Shown: positions 25,662-33,791 of the stretch, piece by piece | Layout of the letters: each line of letters begins with the position of its first letter | Position numbering within the stretch: position 1 is the stretch's first letter | NCBI RefSeq assembly: GCF_021298855.1 | Contig: NZ_JAJTHI010000010.1 | Coordinates: 124,001 to 188,000, forward strand | DNA from: Gemmatimonas sp. | GTDB lineage: Bacteria; Gemmatimonadota; Gemmatimonadetes; Gemmatimonadales; Gemmatimonadaceae | Reading direction: 5' to 3' | DNA: 64,000 bases | Notes under the pieces: generated by a model | Database searches by the model: none | What the model saw: only the letters and a program-made list of their open reading frames with translations | What the model was told of the DNA's origin: nothing | Program-made: the position numbers and the translations under genes

Positions 25662-26614
25662 TGCCGCGCGTGAGCGTCATTGCGCAGTGCTACAACCATG
25701 CGCGCTTTCTGGTCGAATGCCTCGAATCCGTCGAGGCGCAGACGTTTCGCGATTTCGAGCTGATCATCGTGGACGATGCCTCCACCGATGATTCCGTGGA
25801 GCGCATCCGCGACTGGGTCGCGCGCCGCCGCCCCGCGGCGCGTGTGCTGGCGCTTGCCGCCAATCACGGGGTGGCGGGTGCCCTCAACGCGGCGCTGGCG
25901 GCGACGACAGGTTCGCTGGTTATCCGCGTGGCAACCGACGACATCTGGCATCCGGCACTGCTCGACCGGCTCGTCGCAGCGCTCGACGCGGCGCCGGCGC
26001 AGGCCCCCATGGCATTCAGCGACGCGGCGTGCGTGGATGCCGAGTCGCGCGACCTGGGACGCCGTTTCATTGCGATGCACCGGCCGGGGTTCGTCCCCCG
26101 CAGCGGCGCGATGCTCGACGAACTCGCCGTGGGCAACTTCATTCCGGCGCCCACCGTGCTCATGCGCAAGGCGGCACTCGATGCGGTCGGCACCTTCGAT
26201 GCGCGCCTGATGTACGAAGACTGGGACATGTGGCTGCGACTGGCAACGCGCGGTCCCCTGGTCTTCGTGCCCGAGGTGTTGGCGCAATACCGGATTGTGG
26301 ATGGCTCCCTCGCGCGCACACTGTTCGAGTCTCCCGATGCCGTCACCAGCACCCGGCTGGCACAGACGCACTGCCTGATGGCCGAGAAGGTCCTGACGTT
26401 CCCCGTCGTGCACGAATCCGGTCGGCGGTTCTGGCGCACGGTGCACTTCGAAAACGCCCTGAAGCTGTTCCTTCGCCCGGAATCGGATCGTCGCCCGCTC
26501 CGGAAGGGGCTGCGATGGTACCGGAGTCCGCGACACGTGGCCGTCAGCATGACGGCCAGTCTCGGACTGCCGCGCACGTGGGTCGAACGCGTGAGGGGTC
26601 TTGCCCGCGTCTGA
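25661..26614 (+). CDS. Family 2 glycosyltransferase
   Basis: The 317-residue cytoplasmic protein has the GT-A start VSVIAQCYNHARFLVECLES, the donor-binding FELIIVDDASTDDSVERI, and RVATDDIWHPALL, where the usual DxD is replaced by TDD. It lacks membrane helices. It probably adds one sugar to the lipid-linked repeat unit. It is translationally coupled to the cupin gene before it (TGATG) and overlaps the next glycosyltransferase gene by 14 nt. Confidence 0.88.
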   Translation: MPRVSVIAQCYNHARFLVECLESVEAQTFRDFELIIVDDASTDDSVERIRDWVARRRPAARVLALAANHGVAGALNAALAATTGSLVIRVATDDIWHPALLDRLVAALDAAPAQAPMAFSDAACVDAESRDLGRRFIAMHRPGFVPRSGAMLDELAVGNFIPAPTVLMRKAALDAVGTFDARLMYEDWDMWLRLATRGPLVFVPEVLAQYRIVDGSLARTLFESPDAVTSTRLAQTHCLMAEKVLTFPVVHESGRRFWRTVHFENALKLFLRPESDRRPLRKGLRWYRSPRHVAVSMTASLGLPRTWVERVRGLARV

Positions 26615-27605
26615 CGCCCGCCCGACGGCGTCCATCTCCGTGGTGATCCCCACCTTCAATGGTGCCCGCTTCCTGGCCGACACCATTGCCACGGTGCGCT
26701 CGCAAACGGTGCAGCCGTCTGAAATCATCGTCGTCGACGACGGTTCGACGGATGACTCGGCGGTCGTGGCCGAGCAGTGTGGTGCGACCGTCGTGCGGCA
26801 GGCAAACCGCGGTATCGGTGCGGCGCGCAACGCCGGCATTGAGGCAGCAACACAACCGTGGGTCGCGTTTCTCGATCACGACGATCAGTGGACCCCCGAC
26901 AAGCTGGAACGCCAGTGGCGGGCCATGGAGCGCTTTCCGGAGGCGGTGCTGATTGCCGCCGATTGCGCCGCCGTCGCGCCGAATGGCGAGGTGCTCATCG
27001 CATCGTATGCGTCGCGATCCGTCGTGCACTACGACCGGCTGACCATTCACGCGCGAGACGGCGACACGGTGCTGCATCGCCACGCGTTCGACGAGCTCGC
27101 AACCACCGGGTGGTTCCTCATGCCGAGCGCCGCGCTGGTGCGTCGGGATGTGCTCGTACGGGCCGGCGCGTTCGATGTCCGCACCCGTCGCTGGGAGGAC
27201 ACGAGCTGCTTCCTCCGGGTGCTCAAGTACGGGGCGCTGGCGTTCATCCAGCGCCCCCTGACGCTCTGGGTCGTTCACGACGGCAACAGCCACAAGGACG
27301 GAGTGGCGATGCTGCAGGGCTTCATGGAGCTGCACGCACTCATGCGGCTCGACCCGGAGGCCTACCCGGAGAGCTACCGGCGCCGGATGGACGCGGAGCG
27401 CCCGGAGCGGCTGCGGGAGTTGGCCCGTGCGGAGCTCGACACCGACGGCCGCGCGGCTGCGGCACACGCGTGGGAGTCGCTGCGACTCGCGCCATCGCTT
27501 CGTGCCCTCCTGTTGCTTGGCCTGGCGGTCGTGCCCCCAGCGCTGCGTCGCGTTCTCATTGGCGGCCAGCGCCGCCTGCGAGGCATCCAGCCGCCCCCGC
27601 GCTGA
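26601..27605 (+). CDS. Family 2 glycosyltransferase
   Basis: The 334-residue protein has a GT-A fold: ISVVIPTFNGARFLADTI, IIVVDDGSTDDSAVVAE, NRGIGAARNAGIEAATQPWV and FLDHDDQW (metal-binding DHDD). The TTG start at 26601 (GAGGGG just upstream) gives overlap with the previous gene and a full N-terminus; GTG at 26641 is an alternative. It is the last gene of the plus-strand group and converges on the membrane glycosyltransferase with 7 nt between stops. Confidence 0.87.
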   Translation: MPASDARPTASISVVIPTFNGARFLADTIATVRSQTVQPSEIIVVDDGSTDDSAVVAEQCGATVVRQANRGIGAARNAGIEAATQPWVAFLDHDDQWTPDKLERQWRAMERFPEAVLIAADCAAVAPNGEVLIASYASRSVVHYDRLTIHARDGDTVLHRHAFDELATTGWFLMPSAALVRRDVLVRAGAFDVRTRRWEDTSCFLRVLKYGALAFIQRPLTLWVVHDGNSHKDGVAMLQGFMELHALMRLDPEAYPESYRRRMDAERPERLRELARAELDTDGRAAAAHAWESLRLAPSLRALLLLGLAVVPPALRRVLIGGQRRLRGIQPPPR

Positions 27606-27612
27606 CCCGCCG

Positions 27613-28797
27613 TCAGGCCAGCGGAGCCTCGGTGACCGGACGTTGGGTCGGCTCCCACATCGCGCTCTTTTCCTGCTTCAGCAGATGCAGCCAGGCCTTC
27701 CAACCGGCCACGATGCTGATGAAGACATATCCGGGAAAGGCCACGAGCTTCGGCAGCTTGCGATCGTCCGGCCACGTGAGCACCAGCCGGGCAAGCGCCA
27801 GCCCCACCAGCATCCCGGCCGTGAGCAGCAGCGCCCACGGCGCCCGCTCGAGCAGGAACAGCGGCCCGACGATCCATCCGAGAAAGGCGGGGAACAGCAT
27901 CCACCGCACCAGCTTGTGCGAGGCCATCATCCACGCGTAGCTGCCGTACCGGAATGGGTTCATCATCCCCCGCAGGAACAGCAGCGTATCGAGTCCGCGA
28001 CCCATCGTGCGGCTCTTGCGTCGCAGTTCCGCCTTGAGCGTGGGGGTGCGGGGCACGAGGCACGTGGCCTCGTCCACGGAGACCGCCCGGTAGCCGTGGG
28101 CCCGTGCCACGCTGGCCGCCGCAAAATCGCGGGCCAGCTCCTCCGGCAGCTGCACCTGATGCAGGTGCCGGCGCGCCGCATAGAAGCAGCCACTGGCGCC
28201 CACGATGCTGTGCACGCGCGTTTCCATGGCCCGCAGCTGCATCTCGAGGCCCACGTAGGACGATTCGGCCTTGTTGCCCTCGCGCGTCTCGTCGCCCACG
28301 CTGATGTCCCGTCCGGAGGCAAGCCCCACCGCGGGATCCATCAACGCACGCACGAGGGGCTTCAGCGACCCGGGGGGGATGAGGATGGAGGCGTCGATCG
28401 AGACCACGATCTCGCCGCGCAGATGCGCCGAGGAGGCGTTCTCGCCGGCCGCCTTGCCCTTGCGCTCGGGCATGCGCAGCAGCCGCACCCGCGGATCACC
28501 AAAGTCCCGCACCAGCGCATCGGTCCCATCCGTCGAGGCATCGGACACGACCAGGACGTCGAGCTTGTCGGCGGGATACTCCGTATCGAGCGCCTTTTCG
28601 AGGGTGCGACGCAGCCGCCGCTCCTCGTTGTACGCGACGATCAGGATGGTGACGAGCGGCCACTCAGCCGGCTCCGGCGGCAGGGTATACGACGGACGAA
28701 GGCGGGCCCAGGCGCCCACGAGCACGGGATACACCACGAAGGCGTAGCCCCCCAACAGCACCGGTAGCGCCACCAGAAACCAGCCGAACCCTTCCAC
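27613..28797 (-). CDS. Membrane-bound family 2 glycosyltransferase (cellulose-synthase-like)
   Basis: The 394-residue protein has one N-terminal helix (FLVALPVLLGGYAFVVYPVL), a cytoplasmic GT2 domain (VTILIVAYNEERRLRRTLEK, VLVVSDASTDGTDALV, IVVSIDASILI) and three or four C-terminal helices. The processive GT2 layout suits synthesis or extension of a polymer at the membrane. GTG at 28797 is chosen because GGAGGAG stands 4 nt upstream; the much longer in-frame opening (to 29661) is antisense to the next gene. It is divergent from the DegT-like gene and convergent with the previous glycosyltransferase. Confidence 0.85.
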   Translation of the reverse strand: MEGFGWFLVALPVLLGGYAFVVYPVLVGAWARLRPSYTLPPEPAEWPLVTILIVAYNEERRLRRTLEKALDTEYPADKLDVLVVSDASTDGTDALVRDFGDPRVRLLRMPERKGKAAGENASSAHLRGEIVVSIDASILIPPGSLKPLVRALMDPAVGLASGRDISVGDETREGNKAESSYVGLEMQLRAMETRVHSIVGASGCFYAARRHLHQVQLPEELARDFAAASVARAHGYRAVSVDEATCLVPRTPTLKAELRRKSRTMGRGLDTLLFLRGMMNPFRYGSYAWMMASHKLVRWMLFPAFLGWIVGPLFLLERAPWALLLTAGMLVGLALARLVLTWPDDRKLPKLVAFPGYVFISIVAGWKAWLHLLKQEKSAMWEPTQRPVTEAPLA

Positions 28798-28905
28798 CGA
28801 ACTCCTCCGCTCGCGGGCAGAAATGACACGGGACCCAACGTGAAGCATGGACGCATGGGGTGACTGCGAGCAACTTGCAGGCCGCGTCCACCCTTGCCCC
28901 GCGTC

Positions 28906-30081
28906 GTGCCACGTTACCTGCCCCCCGTACATTTCCCCCTGCCGCCCACGGCCGTACTTGCGTCGTTGGGAGCGGCATGGCGTGACCGCGGGCAACAGGA
29001 AGAACGTGCCCTGGCCGTGTTGGCCACGCGCTTTCCCGGCCGCTCCATCACGCTGACCGACAGCGGCACCTCGGCACTGTCGCTGGCGATCTCGGCGAGC
29101 GCGGCCCTGAAGCCGGCGCGCGCGCCATTGGTCGCGCTCCCCGCGTACGGGTGCCCCGACCTCGGCACGGCGGCCGTGGGCGCCGGCGCCCACGTGGTGC
29201 TCTACGATCTCGACCCCGGGACGCTCCAGCCTGATTTCGACTCCCTGGGCGACGCACTCGAAGCGGGCGCCACCCACGTGGTGATCGCGCATCTGTACGG
29301 ACGAGCGGCGGATGTGGGCACAGCGCGCCTGCTCGCCGCGGCGACCGGTGCCATTGTCATCGAGGACGCGGCACAGGGGGCCGATGCGTTCTGGGGTGGC
29401 GTGAGCGCCGGCAATCTGGCCGACTGGTCCATCCTGAGCCTCGGGCGCGGCAAGGGCTACAATGCCGGCGGCGGTGGGATCCTCCTGGGCCCCATGGAGC
29501 AAGCCGGCCGCGTCCTGCCGGACGACGCGGGGGCCCCCACGTGGCGCCGGGAACTGCGCCATACCGCCACGGCGATGCTCACGCAGTGGCTGTCGCATCC
29601 GGCGCTCTACGGGATTCCTGCCGGCATGCCGGCGCTCGGGCTGGGCGACACCCGATATCATCCGCCATCGCCGCCGACGCTCATCACGCGCGGCGCGTTA
29701 TCACTGCTCGGCAGTGCCCTCCAGCAATCGGCAGGGGCTGCCGAGGCCCGCCGCCGCCGCGAGCAGCAGTATCGGAACGCGCTGCATGCCTGTCCCGGCG
29801 TGCAGCTCCCGGTGCCGCACCCGTCGTCGCTCTCCGGTGCCCTGCGCGTCCCGGTACTCGTTGAACCATCGCGTGCGGCCCCGCTGCACCATCTGGGCGT
29901 GGTACGCTCCTATCCGCGGACGTTGGATGCGTACCCCGAAATCGCCGCGCGGGTATCCGACCTCCGAAGCATGCCCGGCGCACTCCAGTTGGCCGCCCTG
30001 ATGCACACGCTGCCGACCCACCAGCAGGTGCGCGCGCGCGACATCGACCGCATCGTGCAGACGCTCACCCGGCAACCGTAA
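28906..30081 (+). CDS. DegT/DnrJ/EryC1-family PLP enzyme
   Basis: This 391-residue relative of sugar aminotransferases is more divergent than the one at 22391. Landmarks are LTDSGTSALSLAISA, VALPAYGCPDLGTAAV, HVVIAHLYGRAADV, VIEDAAQGADAF and the probable PLP lysine in LSLGRGKGYNAGGGG. The glycine-rich loop differs from the usual [13 protein letters not shown], so substrate and reaction may differ. Its start is uncertain (GTG 28906, or TTG 28894). No ketoisomerase or dehydratase is adjacent. It could act on another nucleotide sugar, or on an amino-acid-like substrate. Confidence 0.75.
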   Translation: MPRYLPPVHFPLPPTAVLASLGAAWRDRGQQEERALAVLATRFPGRSITLTDSGTSALSLAISASAALKPARAPLVALPAYGCPDLGTAAVGAGAHVVLYDLDPGTLQPDFDSLGDALEAGATHVVIAHLYGRAADVGTARLLAAATGAIVIEDAAQGADAFWGGVSAGNLADWSILSLGRGKGYNAGGGGILLGPMEQAGRVLPDDAGAPTWRRELRHTATAMLTQWLSHPALYGIPAGMPALGLGDTRYHPPSPPTLITRGALSLLGSALQQSAGAAEARRRREQQYRNALHACPGVQLPVPHPSSLSGALRVPVLVEPSRAAPLHHLGVVRSYPRTLDAYPEIAARVSDLRSMPGALQLAALMHTLPTHQQVRARDIDRIVQTLTRQP

Positions 30082-30228
30082 CGCCGCAGATTGCCTCGCG
30101 GTTGCGCCACCGATGTGACCGTCTCGCGCTCCCTACCGTCTCTGACAGTGCGCGGCCATGACCGGCCGGCGAGACACCGCACAGCCTCACGCTGCTCGGA
30201 GGACGCGTCTCCCCTTATCGTGTAGTGC

Positions 30229-31650
30229 ATGCCCGTTCCCATTGTCGTACTGGTCTTCGCTGTGGTTGCCGCCGGGTTCGCCTCGACGTGGCGCAGCCTC
30301 TTCGTCGCATGGACCGACTTCTACTCGCACGGCTTCCTCGTCGCCCCGTACGGCTTCTGGCTAGCCTGGTCGAGACGGCATGAAGTGCCGTCGCCCGCCC
30401 GCCCGTGGTTCGCCATCGTGGGCGTGGCGCTCGTCCTGTCGCTGGGCTGGTTGCTTGGCCGGATTGCGTTACTGCAGATCGTTCACCAGACCATGCTGCC
30501 GCTCATCCTGGCGAGCTGGGCGCTGGCGGTGTTCGGGCGTGGGGCACTACCGGTGGTGGCCGCGGCCACGGTCATGCTGCTCCTCGCCGTTCCGCTGCTC
30601 ACGGCGTTCGTGCCGCTCCTGCAGTCGGTCACGGTATCGGCGAATGCCGCCCTGTTGGCCGTCTCTGGACTCAAGGCCGAAATCACGGGCACCTTCATTC
30701 GTATCCCGGAAGGGTTGTTCGAGGTGGCCGACGGCTGCGCCGGTTCCGCCTTCTTTGCCGCCGGCATCAGTCTGGCCGCCATGTATGTGAGCCTGATGCG
30801 CACCTCCCGGCAGGCCGCTGTCGTGGTCGTCCTGTCGGCCGTGGTCCTGTCGCTGGTGACGAACTGGCTCCGCGTGTTCGGACTCATCCTCGTGGGGCAC
30901 TGGACCAACATGCAGCACCCCCTGATCAACGACCACGGCTGGTACGGCTGGGTGATCTTCGCCGCGGTACAGCCCCTGTGGTTGTGGATCTCCGCCAAAG
31001 CCGAGAAGCGCTGGCCCCACGCGCCACACGAGATCGGCGGCGAGTCGCCGCTCAGCGGCGTGGACTGGCGGGTGGTGGCTGGCGCATCGCTCGCCTGCCT
31101 GACGGGTCCGGCGCTGGCCTTGGCCCTGCAGGCCAGGCCGCGTGCGGCAGCGCCGGCAACACTGCCGGATCTGGCGGCCATTTCGCTGTCGGACGCGCCG
31201 GCTCTCGTGCAGCCCGGCCAGTGGACGCCCAGCGCAATCGCGGGGCAGCAACACCTGCAGGCGATCGTGCGCAACGGCCCCACCGCCGTGCAAGTCGACC
31301 GGGTGATCTTCTCGAATCAGCAGCAGGGCGCCGAACTCGTTGGTACCGATCGCCATCTTGGCGACAGCGTGGAGGTGCTGACCGACGAGGTCACCGCGTT
31401 CTCCACGACTCCGGTGCGACTTGTTCGTCAGGCCATCGTGCGGTACAAAGGCGGGGTCCGCCTGGTGTGGTATTGGTACCGGGTGGCCGGGGTCGGCACC
31501 ACGCAATCGATGAAGGCCAAGCTGCTCGAGATTCCTGCGGGGATCATCGGCAGCTCCCCGTCGGAGTTCGTTGCCGTCAGCACCCCGTGTGGCCCGCGGG
31601 ATTGCGCCGATGCGGCGCGCGCGTTGCGGGCGGTGCTCACACGGCCGTGA
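30229..31650 (+). CDS. xrtA: Exosortase (XrtA type) fused to an EpsI-like domain
   Basis: Exosortases are membrane transpeptidase-like enzymes that process PEP-CTERM proteins and are encoded in exopolysaccharide loci. Residues 1-260 carry about eight helices with the conserved DFYSHGFLVAPYG start and the catalytic triad: Cys170 (EVADGCAGSAFF), Arg215 (TNWLRVFG) and His236 (NDHGWYGW). Residues about 270-473 are the periplasmic EpsI/DUF3485-type domain (VQPGQWTPSAIAG ... VRLVWYWYRVAG), typical of the exosortase A-EpsI fusion. The 147-nt upstream region shows no clear promoter or ribosome-binding site. It overlaps the convergent glycosyltransferase gene by 14 nt. No PEP-CTERM protein is in the window. 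Confidence 0.88.
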   Translation: MPVPIVVLVFAVVAAGFASTWRSLFVAWTDFYSHGFLVAPYGFWLAWSRRHEVPSPARPWFAIVGVALVLSLGWLLGRIALLQIVHQTMLPLILASWALAVFGRGALPVVAAATVMLLLAVPLLTAFVPLLQSVTVSANAALLAVSGLKAEITGTFIRIPEGLFEVADGCAGSAFFAAGISLAAMYVSLMRTSRQAAVVVVLSAVVLSLVTNWLRVFGLILVGHWTNMQHPLINDHGWYGWVIFAAVQPLWLWISAKAEKRWPHAPHEIGGESPLSGVDWRVVAGASLACLTGPALALALQARPRAAAPATLPDLAAISLSDAPALVQPGQWTPSAIAGQQHLQAIVRNGPTAVQVDRVIFSNQQQGAELVGTDRHLGDSVEVLTDEVTAFSTTPVRLVRQAIVRYKGGVRLVWYWYRVAGVGTTQSMKAKLLEIPAGIIGSSPSEFVAVSTPCGPRDCADAARALRAVLTRP

Positions 31651-32872
31651 TCGCACGAGGTGGCAGGTCGTCGATATAGCCGAGGAACGTCTGTACCCGC
31701 TGTTCCCACGTGTGCTTGGCGGCCACGGCCTGCCGCGCGTCCCGATCCGCCGGGGTTCGCGCGTCCAGGGCCCGCGCCACGGCGTCGGCGAATGCCGCGC
31801 CGCCGTCTGCCACCTCGACGACCGTGGCGTACTTCTGCACCTCGCGCAGTCCGGTGGACACCACCGGAATCCCCGCCGCCAGGTACTCGAGCACCTTCAA
31901 CGGGTCGACGGCGGCCGTGTGCGCGTTGTGGACGTACGGCACCAGGCCCACGTCGAATGCCTGCACGTACGCGGGCAGGACATCGTAGCTGCGGGCACCG
32001 AGGAAGTGCGTGCCCTCCGGCCAGGCGGCGGGATCGATCTCCTCCTGGTGCATACCGACCAGCACGATGGAGGCCGAGGGGAAACGATCGCGAACGGCCT
32101 GGAGCAGCCCACGGTCGATCACCGGTCCCACGCCACCGGCAAAGCCGATGATGGGTCGTGGCAGGTTGGCCAGCTCCGGCGGCGCCTCCCGTGGGGTCGC
32201 GAAGTGGGCGTAGTTCACGCCCTGGGGAAGATGCAGCGTGCGGCCCGATGCGGGGCGCTTGCTGTGGGTCAGGCTTTCCGCCGTGGCAATCGTGGCGTCC
32301 ACCCGCGCGAGCAGCCGTGCCTCGTATGGCACGAGCAGGTTGCGCTCGACGCCCGGCAACTGGTCGTAGTCGTCGAGACAAAGGTACACGGCGGCACGCT
32401 CGCCAAAGGCACCGACCAGATCGGCACCGAGCGGCGTGGCGGTGACGAAGATGGGCGTGCGTCCCGGTGCGACGGCGGCAAGCGCCCGCTGCACCTCGGC
32501 GAGAACGACGCCTCGGTTCCAGCGCCGGACCCATTCGATGTTGTGCCATGGCAGTGCACGCGGATTGATGATCAGGCGCGGGCCCTCACCATCGGTGGGC
32601 GGTGCCTTCCGCGCTGACACCATCTTGGCGACCTTCGAAAGCGCCCGGCGGAAATCGTACCAGGTCAGTTGCGGTCTTCGGTGACCGAAACTGTTCACCC
32701 AGATCACGTCGTGCGAGCGCACGATGCGACGGAAGAGGTGCTGGGTCGTCGATACGTGGCGCCCCCAATCGTCAGCGATGACGATCACCGGCGGCTGCGC
32801 CCCTGTGGGCGCCGCCGGGTCCTGCGGCCCGCGAGCCGCCTCAGCTGATGTGATGGAATCCGGTCCTGACAT
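31637..32872 (-). CDS. GT-B glycosyltransferase, exosortase-locus type (Stp1-like)
   Basis: This 411-residue cytoplasmic glycosyltransferase has the N-terminal IVIADDWGRHVSTTQHLFRR and HDVIWVNSFGHRRP, a pattern common in the glycosyltransferases of XrtA loci. The C-terminal Rossmann half shows IIGFAGGVGPVIDRGLL, GARSYDVLPAYVQAFDVGLV and PLKVLEYLAAGIPVVST (donor-binding E near YLAAG). It starts at ATG 32872 (GTG 32878 possible). It is divergent from the formyltransferase gene across about 80 nt, which contains a weak TATTCT/TAGAAT AT-rich core. Confidence 0.82.
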   Translation of the reverse strand: MSGPDSITSAEAARGPQDPAAPTGAQPPVIVIADDWGRHVSTTQHLFRRIVRSHDVIWVNSFGHRRPQLTWYDFRRALSKVAKMVSARKAPPTDGEGPRLIINPRALPWHNIEWVRRWNRGVVLAEVQRALAAVAPGRTPIFVTATPLGADLVGAFGERAAVYLCLDDYDQLPGVERNLLVPYEARLLARVDATIATAESLTHSKRPASGRTLHLPQGVNYAHFATPREAPPELANLPRPIIGFAGGVGPVIDRGLLQAVRDRFPSASIVLVGMHQEEIDPAAWPEGTHFLGARSYDVLPAYVQAFDVGLVPYVHNAHTAAVDPLKVLEYLAAGIPVVSTGLREVQKYATVVEVADGGAAFADAVARALDARTPADRDARQAVAAKHTWEQRVQTFLGYIDDLPPRAITAV

Positions 32873-32956
32873 GATCACCCGTGAACGTTCCGCTGCCGGT
32901 GCGGAGATACGCTGCTATTCTAAACGACCTCTCCACACCCGTGCGATCCCTCCCCG

Positions 32957-33787
32957 ATGTCTGACACCGTGACCCCGCCCTCCGTGCGTGTGGTCGTCCT
33001 ATCCAAGCCGCACCCTCTCACACGCCACCTGCTGAGCAGGCTGGCGGAGCGGCACGCATTGGTCGGGGTGATCTACGAGGACCGATTCCGCTCGGTGGGA
33101 GACCGGCTCCGGTATCTCCGGCGCAATGCCCGACGGGAGGGATGGTGGCACACGGCGTGGGTCCTCGCCTACGAGGTGTTCGATCGGCTGACGCGCCCCT
33201 CGGCCTTGGGCGACGCAGTGGCCCGGGTCCTTCCCCCGGCGCAACCGCTTCCGGACGACGTACCGGTCCGGACGGTCCGCTCGCTGAACGGTGCCGAGGC
33301 CCGCGCACTCATCACCGAATGGGCGCCGGATCTGCTGGTCGTGCACGCCACCGGGATTCTCAACCGGGCGACCTTCGAGCTGGCACGCGTGGCGGCACTG
33401 AACATCCATTGCGGTGTGCTCCCGGAGTATCGCGGACACGCGAGCACGTTCCATGCGCTCGCCCGCGGCGACCTCGACAACCTCGGGGTGACCGTGCACC
33501 ACATCGCCCCCACCGTGGACACCGGTGCCGCGGTGGCGGTGGCGCGTGTGCCCTTCGGCCGAGAGGACGACGACGTGACCATCTGGTGTCGCGCGTTCGC
33601 CGCGGGCACCGACGTGGTGCTCCGGCAAGTCGATCGGCTGTCCCGCGGTGAGCCTGTCGACGCCGTTCCCTACGAAGGGCAGTTCGGCCCGCACTACCGA
33701 CGTCGGGCGCTACCGGAACATCTGCGCTTCACCTGGTTTGCCCTGCCGCGACTCCGGCGCCGCGCCGGCCAGCAGGGAGGACGCTGA
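32957..33787 (+). CDS. Formyltransferase (nucleotide-sugar N-formyltransferase-like)
   Basis: The 276-residue protein has the formyl-transfer core with the catalytic Asn149-His151-Asp188 set: LNIHCGVLPEYRGHAS and HHIAPTVDTGAAV. These enzymes move a formyl group from N10-formyl-THF to an amine. It is not methionyl-tRNA formyltransferase: no tRNA-binding C-terminal domain is seen, and it sits in a polysaccharide locus. With RmlA, RmlB, an FdtB/QdtB-like aminotransferase and an FdtA/QdtA-like cupin nearby, formylation of a dTDP-3-amino sugar (as with QdtF-type enzymes) is the best guess. It is followed 4 nt later by the GNAT gene. Confidence 0.83.
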   Translation: MSDTVTPPSVRVVVLSKPHPLTRHLLSRLAERHALVGVIYEDRFRSVGDRLRYLRRNARREGWWHTAWVLAYEVFDRLTRPSALGDAVARVLPPAQPLPDDVPVRTVRSLNGAEARALITEWAPDLLVVHATGILNRATFELARVAALNIHCGVLPEYRGHASTFHALARGDLDNLGVTVHHIAPTVDTGAAVAVARVPFGREDDDVTIWCRAFAAGTDVVLRQVDRLSRGEPVDAVPYEGQFGPHYRRRALPEHLRFTWFALPRLRRRAGQQGGR

Positions 33788-33791
33788 CGCG

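Noticed and set aside
28870-28884. GG-N10-GC with TTGC on the minus strand upstream of the membrane glycosyltransferase, a possible second sigma-54 promoter
   Set aside because: Only GGC, one G and TTGC match (CGGCCTGCAAGTTGC); such a match is expected by chance in GC-rich DNA and no enhancer-like palindrome is near.
28798-29661. Long N-terminal extension of the membrane glycosyltransferase
   Set aside because: Antisense to the DegT-like gene, and a GTG with a strong GGAGGAG site stands right before the first helix.
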